The position numbers were made by a program, and so were the translations under genes. The notes below the pieces were generated by a model that was not told the DNA's origin, made no database searches, and saw only the letters and a program-made list of their open reading frames with translations. Shown here piece after piece: positions 36,901-43,863 of a DNA stretch of 64,000 nucleotides (positions within the stretch are counted from its first letter, which is position 1; the number at the start of each line of letters is the position of its first letter). The DNA comes from Gardnerella vaginalis (GTDB lineage Bacteria; Actinomycetota; Actinomycetes; Actinomycetales; Bifidobacteriaceae): positions 744,001 to 808,000 of the forward strand of contig NZ_JBETXJ010000002.1 in NCBI RefSeq assembly GCF_040427915.1, read 5' to 3'.

Positions 36901-37609
36901 AGGAATGGGCGGGCGCGAATCCAAGCTTGTGCACGATTTGGCGGCGCTTGGAGTTACGCCAGACGATATTGCTGTGGTTTCTAAGCACGATACGTCTACG
37001 AACGCAAACGATCCGAACGAATCCGAACTGCACAATACTTTGGCTCATGCTATTGGGCGTACAAGCGGAAATCCACTGTTTGTAATCAGCCAAAAGACGC
37101 TTACTGGGCATGCAAAGGGCGGTGCGTGCATATTCCAAATCAACGGTTTAACGCAGCTGTTTAGAAGTGGCGTGATTCCTGGGAATATGTCGCTTGATTG
37201 TGTGGATCCTAAGCTCGCGCATGATGATCATATGGTGTGGTTGCGAAACCCAATGCGAGTTGGCATGGTTAAAGCGGCTCTGGCTACATCGCTTGGATTC
37301 GGACATGTTAGCGGATTTGTGGCTCTTGTGCATCCTGGTGCGTTTGAGGCGGCAGTGGCTGCTACGGAAGGTGCGGATGCGCTTAGCGAATGGCGAGCCA
37401 AGGCGAATGCGCGTCTTGCTGCAGGTCAGCGACGTTTGCAAGAGGGCATGATGGGTCATGTGCAACTGTTTGAGCCTGCGGAAAATCGCCGTTTGCTTAA
37501 AGACGGTACGCGTATGCCAGACGGGTCGCGCTACGATGGGCATGAGGCAGAAAAAGCTATGCTGCTAAACCCAGACGCTCGCCTAGATGCCAGCGGCTAC
37601 TATTGCTAG
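27956..37609 (+). CDS. fas: Type I fatty acid synthase, single chain
   Basis: A 3,217-residue FAS-I of the actinobacterial type; it makes long-chain acyl-CoA from acetyl- and malonyl-CoA in the cytosol. Domain order: acetyltransferase (GHSQG near 120), enoyl reductase (LLAGMTPTTVDP near 405), dehydratase hot-dog (SGDFNPIHTS near 1280; LVHGMW), malonyl/palmitoyl transferase (GHSLGEYN near 1485), acyl carrier (GVSSRRNQ near 1885 with the pantetheine Ser), ketoreductase (VVTGVAPNSIAAAVV near 2233), ketosynthase (SACATAAV near 2858; SKHDTSTNAND near 3010; LTGHAKGG near 3050). No phosphopantetheinyl transferase domain is fused; acpS follows. Oddities: a CETTCETACEETC stretch (1074-1086), two linkers made of a palindromic repeat, and changing codon preference along the gene. 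AAAGGAAA precedes ATG. Confidence 0.96.
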   Translation: MTTYLFDQLAQTPHILTFAGQSTPWVQALKETQNDAELNKELREYNKLAKTLLSNIYPQLLANAGSDINVFDALENSKINTASAQLSVPGITIAQLASVRDLTNLGYNFEVNKPIASLGHSQGIIAAKIVEARIKAGSWQNAQNQIAELIAIAYIIGAAADREARMLEISGNGEKTPMLSLKGVTFDQAKALIERVERTRGVISIAVKNSRNHIVLSGYPEDMEAVQNQAQKESQRSKKMREMKERGGSVFAPIAEYLDVTVPFHSPIMKPAVEQVETWAKDAGLDAELALNLANAVLVETVDWAKQIAEVLNNVNARELYVLDMGPGEVLGKLTNVLLQGSGAGVVEVGTMNARAKASTTSAAEAELLRTGCWADFAPRVIDTPAGKKVVTKFSKLTGKAPVLLAGMTPTTVDPEIVAAAANAGYWAELAGGGQVTEEVFDRHMDSLSKQLQEGATVEFNAMFMDRYLWNLQFGSKRIVPKKRASGAPIDGVVISAGIPELDEAKELVETLQADGFPYVAFKPGTVDQIRQVVRIAKAVKPATIIAQVEGGSAGGHHSWESLDDLLLSTYAQVRECDNLVLVAGGGIGTPARAADYISGDWACEYGLPNMPVDAVMIGTAAMTAKEAHTSAQVKRMLVETPGITEENTSSAEGSAASCDPFAPIGERWVPSGKVVGGVTSGLSHLHADIYEIENASARCGRLLVHMMKNPQELSSRRDEVIRALNSTAKPYFGDVENMTYTQFAQRFLDLSYPWADPTYADRYLHLLQRIEARLISQDSGEFTSILPDIKQVAEDPQSALDSLVQVFPNASAMNVVPMDAAWFPTLVREYPKPMPFVPVIDNDLLRWWGQDQLWQSEDPRYSADAVRVIPGPISVAGITTMDEPIADILGRFEAAVINRSVACDLPLGFNQNAFSQIDCAQNIEEYVRSCPNISWIGHVTNNPAYKTQNNSENYVITVISEENSVIKLDLDIKLDTFWDEHESDNENSGKNSVKNSGKNHAVRDIVIPLIVDAKRAGSIPVVDRERLPKHVYNMLAATAGIGNTAIAGDVLSEMPKVDASQEACEQVKKEIACETTCETACEETCEMPFGVVKSAYTLSRNLGIDHESATAGRLPEGLQASRIVPDALVGPAWPTIYSALGSVMVDGYPVIEGLLNAVHLDHLIELDVSTDDLQKYVGTRINLTGWAEDYAESASGRVVTIHIIHNAQDGTKIAHETERFAIRGRSYSAALPKPAPEYGDAAELHGFSVDNTPRRALRRVVIRAPKDMTAFARTSGDFNPIHTSKRGAAISGLSAPLVHGMWLSAAAQHVAQALDEKGAHYDLVGWTYNMYGMVQLNDEVEITVERVGKVRRGGLALEVTCRVNGQIVSKASALTRAPRAAFVYPGQGIQKQGMSLDERAKSPAVRETWERADKLTREKLGFSILAVVRDNPKELTANGVTYRHPEGLLNLTQFTQVALATVAFAQTARLREAGCDIWPAYFAGHSLGEYNALSSFAQIIPLETVLELVFHRGSTMHHLIERDEQGRSNYRMGALRPNQFGVDDDGVNAYVEGISKQTGEFLQIVNYNLAGQQYAIAGTIKGLKALAQDSAKRAKEYGGKPPFMLVPGIDVPFHSKLLRKGVPEFRDKLDSLLPAHIDYSVLVDRYIPNLVACPFEFTREFAQKILDVVPSERIKAALENDEIWDSYAADEQKLGRLLLTELLSWQFASPVRWIETQALMFESAACGGLGVEEYVEVGLGNAPTLANLGAKTLSMPQFSGQKVTVYNVGRDEGRVYMTDTDSLVPEVFEDEEPVVAEATAAGDLSQTNAEKSQAAATASAASTQINADNSVQNVQQNVQNVQSGSVADIEFKASDAIKTLIAYSAKIRADQIGDADTTDTLTNGVSSRRNQLLMDISSELGVASVDGAAEAPMSALNKLVDSVAPRYKAFGAVLSDVVRERLRTLFGAAGFKPAQIDKRIEQVWQLGEGWRAHVLAALILQTREGASVRGGDLAQLSTESAKNTSAAQDLIDSAINQVAKEHGITLAQPGSAGTSGGAVVDSAALDEFAQKVVGADGVLAATAKFVLAKLGVEAPKAEAESDENAAVVAAVEAELGSDWPKQVEPRFDERKAILFDDRWASAREDLARIYYANKANQGSDSNPSSNPALSEINNFGCFVGTGKTIAEEALWFAQKSQATGLDNLSCVFKRISKDALTDINDLPKDIKEVKEVNSENLDSRPIFSNRFASDVAVVTGVAPNSIAAAVVCGLLRGGATVIATSHSFKPSVKAWAKKAYRENAVMGAKLWLVPANLSSYRDVDALVKWVGTVSKKVSGATTTILKPAYEPSMFFPFAAPPVHGTLADSGALFESQSRLMLWGVERAIAGFAQIGADTDVQHRMHVVLPGSPNRGMFGGDGAYGEVKSAFDAIVNRAHAESVWSNRVTFAHPKIGWVRGTGLMGGNDPLVKVVEKRGITTYSTQQMANRLLDLCTREAREEAAKAPLNVDFTGGLGKDALDLNALRAEALADQERAEAYDSSQTNADKSQALDESYPNAKSSIKITNKALPTPYALQQPHVNLADWKNVTARPENQIVIVSVGELGPWGSGRTRFEAELGIQEDGSVDISAGAVLELAWNMGLLTWQDSPKPGWYDADGTLVPEEDIAEKYRDEVVARSGIRPFETGMGGDYKDGANEEEAEIFLDHDVSFSVPTETIAREYVALDEEHTAIMQDAESGEWTVTRKTGSMIRVPRRAAMTRTVGGQFPKGFDPLKWGIPASMVGSVDPIALWNIVTTVDAYISAGFTPSEILQAVHPSLVASTQGTGFGGMTSMRKLYLDRFLNHEIPTDVLQEALPNVVAAHVMQTYIGGYGNMIQPVSACATAAVSLEEGVDKIALGKADFVVTGAIDDIGVESVVGFGNMNATANSEEMYAKGINPRFFSRANDRRRGGFLEAQGGGTILVTRGDIALKLGLPVAGVVGFIHSYADGVHTSIPAPGLGALAAGMGGRESKLVHDLAALGVTPDDIAVVSKHDTSTNANDPNESELHNTLAHAIGRTSGNPLFVISQKTLTGHAKGGACIFQINGLTQLFRSGVIPGNMSLDCVDPKLAHDDHMVWLRNPMRVGMVKAALATSLGFGHVSGFVALVHPGAFEAAVAATEGADALSEWRAKANARLAAGQRRLQEGMMGHVQLFEPAENRRLLKDGTRMPDGSRYDGHEAEKAMLLNPDARLDASGYYC
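33355..33403. repeat. Palindromic element inside fas (MPT-ACP linker)
   Basis: GGCTGCTGGCGACTTATCC and GGAAAAATCGCAAGCAGCC form imperfect inverted arms around CAAACTAACGC. It is translated in frame as a polar linker (GDLSQTNAEKSQ). The core ATCCCAAACTAACGCGGA is shared exactly with 35509-35526. Confidence 0.8.
34476..34496 (+). repeat. Copy of the palindromic-element arm inside fas
   Basis: The 21 bp are identical to the intergenic 27830-27850 and are read in frame as AQKSQAT within the region ahead of the ketoreductase domain. Confidence 0.75.
35496..35540. repeat. Palindromic element inside fas (KR-KS linker)
   Basis: AGGCTTACGACTCATCC and GGATAAGTCGCAAGCTT are inverted arms around CAAACTAACGC. 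Translated as YDSSQTNADKSQAL, nearly the same peptide as in the MPT-ACP linker copy. Confidence 0.8.
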
Positions 37610-37636
37610 ATTGCTAGCGGCTTTTGTTTCTTTTTG

Positions 37637-37736
37637 CCCGCGTTTGTTTTCCAAAATGCCCAATATGGGAACAAACGCGGGGGAGTGATCTTGTGTTTGT
37701 TTCCCAAAACACCAAGAATGGGAACAAACGCGGGGG
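37637..37736. repeat. 53-bp-phased dyad repeat, locus D (two right arms)
   Basis: CCCGCGTTTGTT at 37637, right arms AACAAACGCGGGGG at 37670 and 37723 (53 bp apart), degenerate left arm CTTGTGTTTGTT at 37690. It lies between fas and acpS. The interior differs from loci B and C but the phase is the same. Confidence 0.92.
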
Positions 37737-37797
37737 CAAAAGCACCGCATAGCCTGCGCTAAGTAGCGCATTAGCGAGTAATTAGGAAGTGAGTTTG

Positions 37798-38274
37798 ATG
37801 ATTGCGGGCATTGGACACGACATAGTGCAGATTGCACAATTCGCTCAACAGATGCATGATGGCGATGGTTGGCGCGCGCTGTTTTCTACGCGAGAGCTTA
37901 GACAGTGTGCCATGCGAGCGCACTTAAAAAACGACGCTGAGGCGATCCATATTGCCGCTCGTTGGGCTGGAAAAGAGGCGGTTATAAAATCTTGGTGCGA
38001 GGCTTTATCTTCGTTTGGAGATGTAAAATATCCTTACACACTAGATAACACACCGTGGGCGAGTATTGAGATTTTAGATGATTCTAATGGTTGCCCAAGC
38101 GTTCATCTTGATGCTGCTGTTAACGAGAAGCTTATGCAATCTTTGAGCACGGTTCCTATGATTAAGACGCAGAATGGCCTTTCTATTAGATGGCATGTTT
38201 CTTTGAGCCACGATGGTTTGCTTGAAGACGCGTCCGCAATCGCCTCTGCGTTTGTGATTCTAGAAATAGTTTAG
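37798..38274 (+). CDS. acpS: Holo-[acyl-carrier-protein] synthase
   Basis: A 158-residue 4'-phosphopantetheinyl transferase that loads CoA-derived pantetheine on the carrier domain of the preceding synthase. It starts MIAGIGHDIVQI with Asp8, and has WAGKEAVIKSW with Glu60, the two Mg2+ ligands of AcpS. ATG 37798 is preferred (AGGA ten bases upstream) over GTG 37789, which nearly touches the RBS. It is slightly longer than the usual 120-140 residues. Repeat locus D separates it from fas and locus E follows it. Confidence 0.88.
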   Translation: MIAGIGHDIVQIAQFAQQMHDGDGWRALFSTRELRQCAMRAHLKNDAEAIHIAARWAGKEAVIKSWCEALSSFGDVKYPYTLDNTPWASIEILDDSNGCPSVHLDAAVNEKLMQSLSTVPMIKTQNGLSIRWHVSLSHDGLLEDASAIASAFVILEIV

Positions 38275-38314
38275 ATATTTTGCAATTTGCACTGCCTGGT
38301 TTTGTTTCTTTTTG

Positions 38315-38466
38315 CCCGCGTTTGTTGTCGTTTTGGGTCAGGTGGTAAACAAAAGCAGGAATAGTTGCCCGTGTTTGTTTCCTTTTTGGGTTAGATGGTA
38401 AACAAAAGCAGGAATAGTTGCCCGTGTTTGTTTCCTTTTTGGGTCAGATGGTAAACAAAAGCGGGC
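38315..38466. repeat. 53-bp-phased dyad repeat, locus E (three right arms)
   Basis: Left arms CCCGCGTTTGTT / CCCGTGTTTGTT at 38315, 38368 and 38421; right arms AACAAAAGC at 38348, 38401 and 38454. Both series step by exactly 53 bp. The interior (TTTTTGGGTTAGATGGT type) is specific to this locus. It fills most of the 322-bp gap between acpS and tRNA-Gly. Confidence 0.92.
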
Positions 38467-38596
38467 ATGTTATCGTGTGCTGTAACGCTCTTGAGTATCT
38501 AAGTGGAGTGTCGTTAGTTGTTTTATGTCAAAATCATCTGTATAATTGTTCGAGTCGCTGTTTTGGGGTCTTATAAAAATTCCATTACGTGCAATT

Positions 38597-38670
38597 GCGG
38601 ATGTAGCTCAATGGTAGAGTATCAGTCTTCCAAACTGATGACGCGGGTCCGATTCCCGTCATCCGCTCCA
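38597..38670 (+). tRNA. tRNA-Gly (anticodon TCC)
   Basis: Cloverleaf with acceptor GCGGATG/CATCCGC, D-arm AGCTCAATGGTAGAG, anticodon arm with TCC in CTTCCAA, and T-arm CGGGTCCGATTCCCG. The 3' CCA is encoded. Confidence 0.97.
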
Positions 38671-38845
38671 CTTGATTTCTGTGATTTCTTTGATTCCGAT
38701 TGTGCTAAATATAGCGTGATTAGTTCTAGTTATTTTTGTGTTTTTCGTTATTCTATATGATTCGCAACTTGTTTCTTTACTGTTTGCGCATATTGCTATG
38801 GTTATATGAGGTAAAAACACGTAAAAACATATCTCTGGAGGAGTT

Positions 38846-40765
38846 GTGGGACAAATTATTGTACGTGTAATTGCAAGTTTAGTTTCTGTTGCTACTGCAT
38901 TTGTTATGAACGTTTCTCCATCTATTAATGTTGAAGGACGTGATGTTTTTGAAGGCTCTGCTTCTAGTTCATCAAGAAGTTCGTTAAGAAGTTCCAAAAA
39001 TAATGCAATAAAAAGTGCAGATAATGGAAATGGTAATTCTGCTGAAGATAATCGTTTGAATGGTTTCGCCGATGGTGATGCCAATAATCCTGATTTCAAG
39101 TTGCCTTCAAAAGTGGCGTCGTCATTTAAGAATAGTGACGAAGTAGTTTCTTCAAAATATGCTCTTACATCTACTGGTCATTTGAAATCTCTTAAGACTG
39201 GCGATATTGTTACTGATCCTAAAATTATTGGCACTAAAGACAAGCAGCCAGATCCTCTTGCTAAGAGCGATGGAAGACGTTTTACGCCTATTACTGTTGG
39301 AGATTTGCGAAAAGCAATTAAGCGCTACAATCCTGCCAATTCTACGAATTCTACAAATTCCGCCAATCCTTCCGCGGTTCGTCTAATAAGCTCAAATCAG
39401 CCTATTCCAGACGAATCTAAATCTTCTGCTAAAGCAAAAGATTCAACAATATTGTCTTCTAAAACAGCCACAACAACTGATGGTATTGTTCGCAAAGCCT
39501 ATTTGCCTGTAACAAATTATGGCGTGGAATGGGAAGATTACAATGGTTCTCAATCATTCTTTGATGGCAACGGAAACATGTTTGCTTATAACGCTAGAGG
39601 TGTTATAGATGTTTCTGAACATCAGCATGAAATTGATTGGGCTGCTGCTAAAGCCGCTGGAGTAGAAGGTGCAATAATTCGCATCAGCTACGGCTGGGAT
39701 AATGGCTACGATAAGTATGCTGTGCGAAATATCAACGAATGCAAGCGTTTAGGTATTCCTTTTGGAGTTTATGTTTATTCCTACGCTGAAACGCCTTCTG
39801 ATGGCGCTTCCGAAGGTGCCGATGTGGCAAGGCTTTTGCAAGGTGCTGGAGTTAATCCAAGTGACCTTTCATACCCTGTTTACTATGATTTGGAAAGATG
39901 GGAGTGGGCAGGGCATCAACCACCTACTGATCCATACGTTTATCAGAATATTGTCGCATCGTGGTGGAACCAGCTGGCTTCTGCTGGATACACTAATCTA
40001 GGTGTTTATTCTTATGCGAATTATTTAAACGGTCCGCTTAATTCCCAATACATTCACGATCGCACAAGCTGGGTTGCTAGCTATGGTGCCACTACGCTTT
40101 TTAACATTACAACACCATTAGGTGGTTGGCAGTACACTTCTAGCGGTTCTGTCTCTGGAATTCAAGGTAATGTTGATTTAAACGCATTCGGTACTAGACC
40201 AACTACGGCTACAAGTCGTGCTCACATAGATTTTACGTGGATTGTTCGCAGTAACGATATAGCTGTAGGTGCTGCAGCAAGTAGCAGTATTTACAATCAC
40301 ATGGAATACCGTTGGCTTGCTTACGATTTGCTTAATAAGCAGTGGAAAACTATTTCTGACTGGTCCGTTAGCAATTGGGCTTCTTGGGTGACAAGCAACG
40401 GTGATTATTGGCTTCATTGTGATGTTCGTGATTCGTTCACTAAGAAGCCTTTGGGTAACAAAACCATTGCTTTCCACTATGAGATTCAGAATGCACCAGC
40501 CCCTGTTTTTACAGGTGACACAGTGGTTTCTGGCACTTATGCGGCTTGGCGTGGTAGCAATGTTTTACTAGGTGCTACTACAAATAACCCTAATGGTTAC
40601 ACTATTATCAAAATATATGACTATAACGCCAAACAATGGGTGAGCCAATTTAAGGGTCCGTGGGCTTTGTGGAGTCCTAAACCTGGAATTTATTGGACAC
40701 ACTTTGAAGCGTACACATCTAGTGGTATACTCAAAGATACTAAGACTTACGCTTTTGGAGTGTAG
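38846..40765 (+). CDS. Secreted GH25 lysozyme (N-acetylmuramidase)
   Basis: A 639-residue exported peptidoglycan hydrolase. Signal peptide at 1-25, then a Ser/Asn/Lys-rich low-complexity region to about 200. The GH25 domain (about 250-450) has Asp255 in VIDVSEHQ and the catalytic YYDLERW pair (Asp348, Glu350). The C-terminal about 190 residues contain two similar modules (YRWLAYDLLNKQWKTISDW and YTIIKIYDYNAKQWVSQF), probably wall-binding. GTG start with GGAGG four bases upstream. It probably acts in cell separation or wall turnover. A terminator follows. Confidence 0.9.
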   Translation: MGQIIVRVIASLVSVATAFVMNVSPSINVEGRDVFEGSASSSSRSSLRSSKNNAIKSADNGNGNSAEDNRLNGFADGDANNPDFKLPSKVASSFKNSDEVVSSKYALTSTGHLKSLKTGDIVTDPKIIGTKDKQPDPLAKSDGRRFTPITVGDLRKAIKRYNPANSTNSTNSANPSAVRLISSNQPIPDESKSSAKAKDSTILSSKTATTTDGIVRKAYLPVTNYGVEWEDYNGSQSFFDGNGNMFAYNARGVIDVSEHQHEIDWAAAKAAGVEGAIIRISYGWDNGYDKYAVRNINECKRLGIPFGVYVYSYAETPSDGASEGADVARLLQGAGVNPSDLSYPVYYDLERWEWAGHQPPTDPYVYQNIVASWWNQLASAGYTNLGVYSYANYLNGPLNSQYIHDRTSWVASYGATTLFNITTPLGGWQYTSSGSVSGIQGNVDLNAFGTRPTTATSRAHIDFTWIVRSNDIAVGAAASSSIYNHMEYRWLAYDLLNKQWKTISDWSVSNWASWVTSNGDYWLHCDVRDSFTKKPLGNKTIAFHYEIQNAPAPVFTGDTVVSGTYAAWRGSNVLLGATTNNPNGYTIIKIYDYNAKQWVSQFKGPWALWSPKPGIYWTHFEAYTSSGILKDTKTYAFGV

Positions 40766-40817
40766 TTTTAGACTAAGAGTAAATATTTTCTCCAGTTTTC
40801 CGTTTAAGAGAAAAAAG

Positions 40818-40853
40818 GGACCAGATGCTAATAACATCTGGTCCTTGTTTTTT
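40818..40853. terminator. Terminator after the lysozyme gene
   Basis: GGACCAGATG (40818-40827) pairs with CATCTGGTCC (40835-40844), then TTGTTTTTT. A-run AAAAAA precedes it, so it may also end minus-strand transcripts from the tRNA genes. Confidence 0.92.
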
Positions 40854-40854
40854 G

Positions 40855-40935
40855 TGCGCGAGATGGGACTTGAACCCACATGTCGTAAGACACAGGAACC
40901 TAAATCCTGCGCGTCTACCATTTCGCCACTCGCGC
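40855..40935 (-). tRNA. tRNA-Leu (anticodon TAG)
   Basis: On the minus strand: acceptor GCGCGAG/CTCGCGC, anticodon loop ATTTAGG with TAG, a long variable arm (class II) and T-loop GTTCAAG. CCA is not encoded. Confidence 0.95.
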
Positions 40936-40972
40936 TTAAATCGCCTAAAACAAGCGAAAAAGAAACTTTAAG

Positions 40973-41045
40973 AGCCACTTGACAGAATCGAACTGTCGAC
41001 CTTCTCATTACGAGTGAGACGCTCTACCGACTGAGCTAAAGTGGC
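40973..41045 (-). tRNA. tRNA-Thr (anticodon CGT)
   Basis: On the minus strand: acceptor GCCACTT/AAGTGGC, D-arm TAGCTCAGTCGGTAGAGC, anticodon loop CTCGTAA with CGT, and T-loop GTTCGATTC. It lies 37 bp upstream of tRNA-Leu in the same direction, so they are probably co-transcribed. Confidence 0.95.
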
Positions 41046-41360
41046 AATTTGCCCGAGAAGCATTCGCGACTCGCGCACAAATCAAATACTATATATTAAT
41101 ATTTGCAATTTGTCTAGCATGACGCGCCGCAAATGTTCGCATGTGTTCTAGTCAAAGTGTATTTCTGTCCTCTTTTGTGAGTATCTTGGCAATTGGAAGA
41201 TAGTGATGCACAAGTTTCACTTTGCGCGCATTTACACGTGTTTACTTTATAGTTCACTATGATTCTCGATGATTATTGTGATTAAAACGTGTTCAAGTGT
41301 GCCTAAAGATTGATAAAACAAGGCATCACGTCACTTCATTCAAGATGAAAGGACCAAGAA
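41046..41360. other. 315-bp divergent intergenic region before pgi
   Basis: The stretch separates tRNA-Thr (minus) from pgi (plus) and should carry promoters for both. It is AT-rich. I see no clear consensus promoter, no coding region and no recognisable structured RNA. Confidence 0.5.
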
Positions 41361-43055
41361 ATGGCCATCAATCCACCAGTTGACGCCGTTAAAACACCTG
41401 AATGGGCTGCTTTGCAGAAGCACTATGATGAATTGCAGTCCGAAGGCGTGAGCCTGAAGAAGTGGTTTGCTCAGGATGCAAATCGCGTGGATAAGTTGAG
41501 CTTCGAAGCTGGAGACCTCCACTTCGATCTTTCTAAGAATTTGATTAAGCCAGAGACGCTTAAGCTTTTCGCCGACCTTGCAAAGGCTGTTAAGCTCGAT
41601 GAGCGCACTAAGGCGATGTACACTGGCGTGCACATTAACAACACTGAAGACCGTGCAGTATTGCACACTGCTTTGCGTCGTCCAGCCGAAGACGCTGGCA
41701 AGTTCATGGTAGACGGTCAAGATACCGTTGCCGACGTTCGTGAAGTATTAGGTCGCATTTACGATTTTGCAAACAAGGTTCGCTCCGGCGCTTGGAAGGG
41801 CGTTACTGGCAAGAACATCAAGACCGTTGTAAACATTGGTATCGGCGGTTCCGACCTTGGTCCAGTCATGGTTTACGAAGCCTTGAAGCCATACGCTGAC
41901 GCTGGTATTAGCGCTCGCTACGTTTCCAACATTGATCCAAACGATATGGCAGAAAAGACCAAGGATTTGGATCCAGAAACCACGCTTTTCATCATTGTTT
42001 CCAAGACCTTCACCACTTTGGAAACCTTGACCAACGCTCGTACAGCTCGTACCTGGTTGCTTAACAAGCTTCAGGAGAGCGGTGCTATTGACGGCAGCGA
42101 CGCAAAGAAGGCTGAAGCTGTTGCTAAGCACTTCGTGGCTGTTTCCACCAACCTCGAAAAGGTTGAAGAGTTCGGCATCAACCCAACCAACGCTTTCGGA
42201 TTCTGGAACTGGGTTGGCGGCCGCTACTCCGTAGATTCCGCCGTTGGTACTTCTTTGGCTGTAGTTCTCGGACCAGAGCGCTTCGAAGAGTTCTTGAAGG
42301 GCTTCCACGCAATCGATACTTACTTTGCTGAAACCCCATTCGAGAAGAATGTTGTTGTGCTTCTCGGCATGCTCAACGTTTGGTACCGCAACTTCTACAA
42401 GGTTGCTTCCCACGCTGTTCTTCCATACGATCAGTACTTGCACCGCTTCCCAGCTTATTTGCAGCAGCTCACCATGGAATCCAACGGTAAGTCTGTGCGC
42501 TGGGATGGCACTCCTGTAACAAGCGAAACCGGCGAAATCTTCTGGGGCGAGCCAGGCACCAACGGCCAGCACGCTTTCTACCAGTTGATTCACCAGGGCA
42601 CTCAGCTCATTCCAGCTGATTTCATTGCTTTCGTGAACACGCCAAATCCTACTAAGGATGGCGATCAGGATGTGCACGAGCTCTTCTTGGGCAACTATCT
42701 TGCACAGACCAAGGCTCTTGCTTTCGGCAAGACTGCTGACGAAGTTCGCGCTGAAGGCACTCCAGAAGAGATCGTTCCAGCTCGCGTATTTAGCGGCAAC
42801 CGTCCAACCACGTCCATCTTCGGCGAAGCTTTGACCCCATTTAGCTTGGGCGAGTTGATCGCTCTCTACGAGCACATCACCTTCGTTGAAGGTACTGTTT
42901 GGGGATTGGATTCCTATGACCAGTGGGGTGTGGAGCTTGGCAAGCAGCTTGCAAAGCAGATTACTCCTGCAATCTCTAAGGATGACGATGCTTTGGAAGC
43001 TCAGGATGCTTCTACCCAGAGCTTGATTAGCTTCTACCGCGCTCATCGCAAGTAG
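41361..43055 (+). CDS. pgi: Glucose-6-phosphate isomerase
   Basis: A 564-residue Pgi linking glucose 6-phosphate and fructose 6-phosphate, the entry to the bifid shunt. Signatures: [12 protein letters not shown] (about 157), [13 protein letters not shown], the catalytic-Glu region NGKSVRWDG with [27 protein letters not shown], and the C-terminal [11 protein letters not shown]ys region. Normal family length of about 550. Codons ending in C are enriched compared with neighbours, as in strongly expressed genes. AAAGGA eight bases before ATG; strong terminator after. Confidence 0.97.
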   Translation: MAINPPVDAVKTPEWAALQKHYDELQSEGVSLKKWFAQDANRVDKLSFEAGDLHFDLSKNLIKPETLKLFADLAKAVKLDERTKAMYTGVHINNTEDRAVLHTALRRPAEDAGKFMVDGQDTVADVREVLGRIYDFANKVRSGAWKGVTGKNIKTVVNIGIGGSDLGPVMVYEALKPYADAGISARYVSNIDPNDMAEKTKDLDPETTLFIIVSKTFTTLETLTNARTARTWLLNKLQESGAIDGSDAKKAEAVAKHFVAVSTNLEKVEEFGINPTNAFGFWNWVGGRYSVDSAVGTSLAVVLGPERFEEFLKGFHAIDTYFAETPFEKNVVVLLGMLNVWYRNFYKVASHAVLPYDQYLHRFPAYLQQLTMESNGKSVRWDGTPVTSETGEIFWGEPGTNGQHAFYQLIHQGTQLIPADFIAFVNTPNPTKDGDQDVHELFLGNYLAQTKALAFGKTADEVRAEGTPEEIVPARVFSGNRPTTSIFGEALTPFSLGELIALYEHITFVEGTVWGLDSYDQWGVELGKQLAKQITPAISKDDDALEAQDASTQSLISFYRAHRK

Positions 43056-43093
43056 TAGTGAGTGTATAGCAATCTTATTTGATTGGTTGATTT

Positions 43094-43133
43094 AAAGCCT
43101 CTTGTTGATTAAATTCTTCAAGAGGCTTTTTTT
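43094..43133 (+). terminator. Terminator of pgi
   Basis: AAAGCCTCTTG (43094-43104) and CAAGAGGCTTT (43119-43129) form an 11-bp stem followed by a T-run. Confidence 0.93.
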
Positions 43134-43188
43134 GTTTTTTGCGTTTTTCTTGCTTGGCATTGCGCGCTTTTCCTATTTAGCGTTGCGC

Positions 43189-43370
43189 GAGGGCTGGGTG
43201 TTTCTTGTCTCACAACGCTCTGCCTCTTGCGTGTTGGTTATTGTTGCGGTTGTTCCGTTTTGGCTTTGATTTTGTTTTTTGGTTGAAGTTTGTTTGTAGT
43301 GGTTGATCATTGGATTATTTGGTATCGGCTGCCGCTCTTATATTGTTCGACCAAGAATCACCCAGCCCTC
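43189..43370. repeat. 182-bp element with about 21-bp terminal inverted repeats
   Basis: GAGGGCTGGGTGTTTCTTGTC (as 43189-43209) is matched, with one mismatch and one extra base, by the complement of 43349-43370. The interior is T/G-rich and non-coding. It could be a small non-autonomous element or a structured RNA; no clear target-site duplication is seen. Confidence 0.55.
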
Positions 43371-43406
43371 TTACATGCTTGAACAATTGCGTACCACTTA
43401 ATCACT

Positions 43407-43492
43407 GAGATTCTCGATTTTTCTTGCTACTTCAGCGAATCACCATTTCATGCTGAGGTTCGCTTCATCCGCTGCGAAAAATCTTGAATCTC
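43407..43492. repeat. 86-bp inverted repeat with 17-bp arms
   Basis: Arms GAGATTCTCGATTTTTC (43407-43423) and GAAAAATCTTGAATCTC (43476-43492) are complementary at 15 of 17 positions. It lies between the preceding 182-bp element and the riboswitch promoter. Confidence 0.6.
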
Positions 43493-43504
43493 TACATAGC
43501 TTGC

Positions 43505-43540
43505 GCTCCGACCTGCCTTTTCACTTAAACCGTAGCGCGA
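43505..43540. repeat. Two-copy intergenic repeat, copy 1
   Basis: It starts GCTCCGACCTGCC and ends CGTAGCGCG; 32 of 35 bases match the copy at 53747-53781. Confidence 0.8.
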
Positions 43541-43560
43541 AAAGTCAATCCAAAAATAGG

Positions 43561-43589
43561 TTGACACAAGAGCAGTGATAATTTATAAT
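43561..43589 (+). promoter_or_regulatory. Consensus promoter of the M-box transcript
   Basis: TTGACA (43561-43566), 17-bp spacer, TATAAT (43584-43589): a perfect sigma70-type promoter. The predicted start near 43595 coincides with the 5' edge of the riboswitch. Confidence 0.92.
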
Positions 43590-43593
43590 AAGC

Positions 43594-43748
43594 ACGGTCG
43601 GTAGGTAAGGCTACCACGGGGATACGGGTTGCTGCCGCAACACAGTGGAGACACTGCACGTTGGTCAACAGTCGTTGTCGATTTCAAGGCTTCGACTAAT
43701 GCAACGCCACCGCCCTGCGAAGCTGAAGCTTGAACGACAAGATTGAGG
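43594..43748 (+). ncRNA. M-box (ykoK leader) Mg2+ riboswitch
   Basis: Matches the conserved M-box blocks in order: GGTAGGTAAGGCTACC, GGGATACG, GCTGCCG, GGTCAACAG, GACTAATGCAA and GCGAAGCTGAAGCTTGAACGAC. M-box RNAs bind Mg2+ and lower expression of Mg2+ uptake genes when Mg2+ is ample (established for the class). The expression platform is less clear: a possible hairpin GAGGCTGATTT/AAATCACCTT and a weak CCGT...ACGG-TTTT stem follow. The first protein genes downstream are a 69-codon ORF and an ABC transporter. Confidence 0.9.
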
Positions 43749-43863
43749 CTGATTTCTTTTGGTTTAAAAATCACCTTGTGTCTTCTTGCTTGCCGTCCGG
43801 TTCAATGATGATACGATAGTACGGTTTTGCGTTGGCGCGCACAAGCTAGAGGAGGTGATTGCC

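Noticed and set aside
43189..43600. Signal recognition particle RNA, RNase P RNA or tmRNA in the pgi-M-box gap
   Set aside because: None of their conserved blocks could be found; the gap is explained by inverted repeats, a promoter and the M-box.
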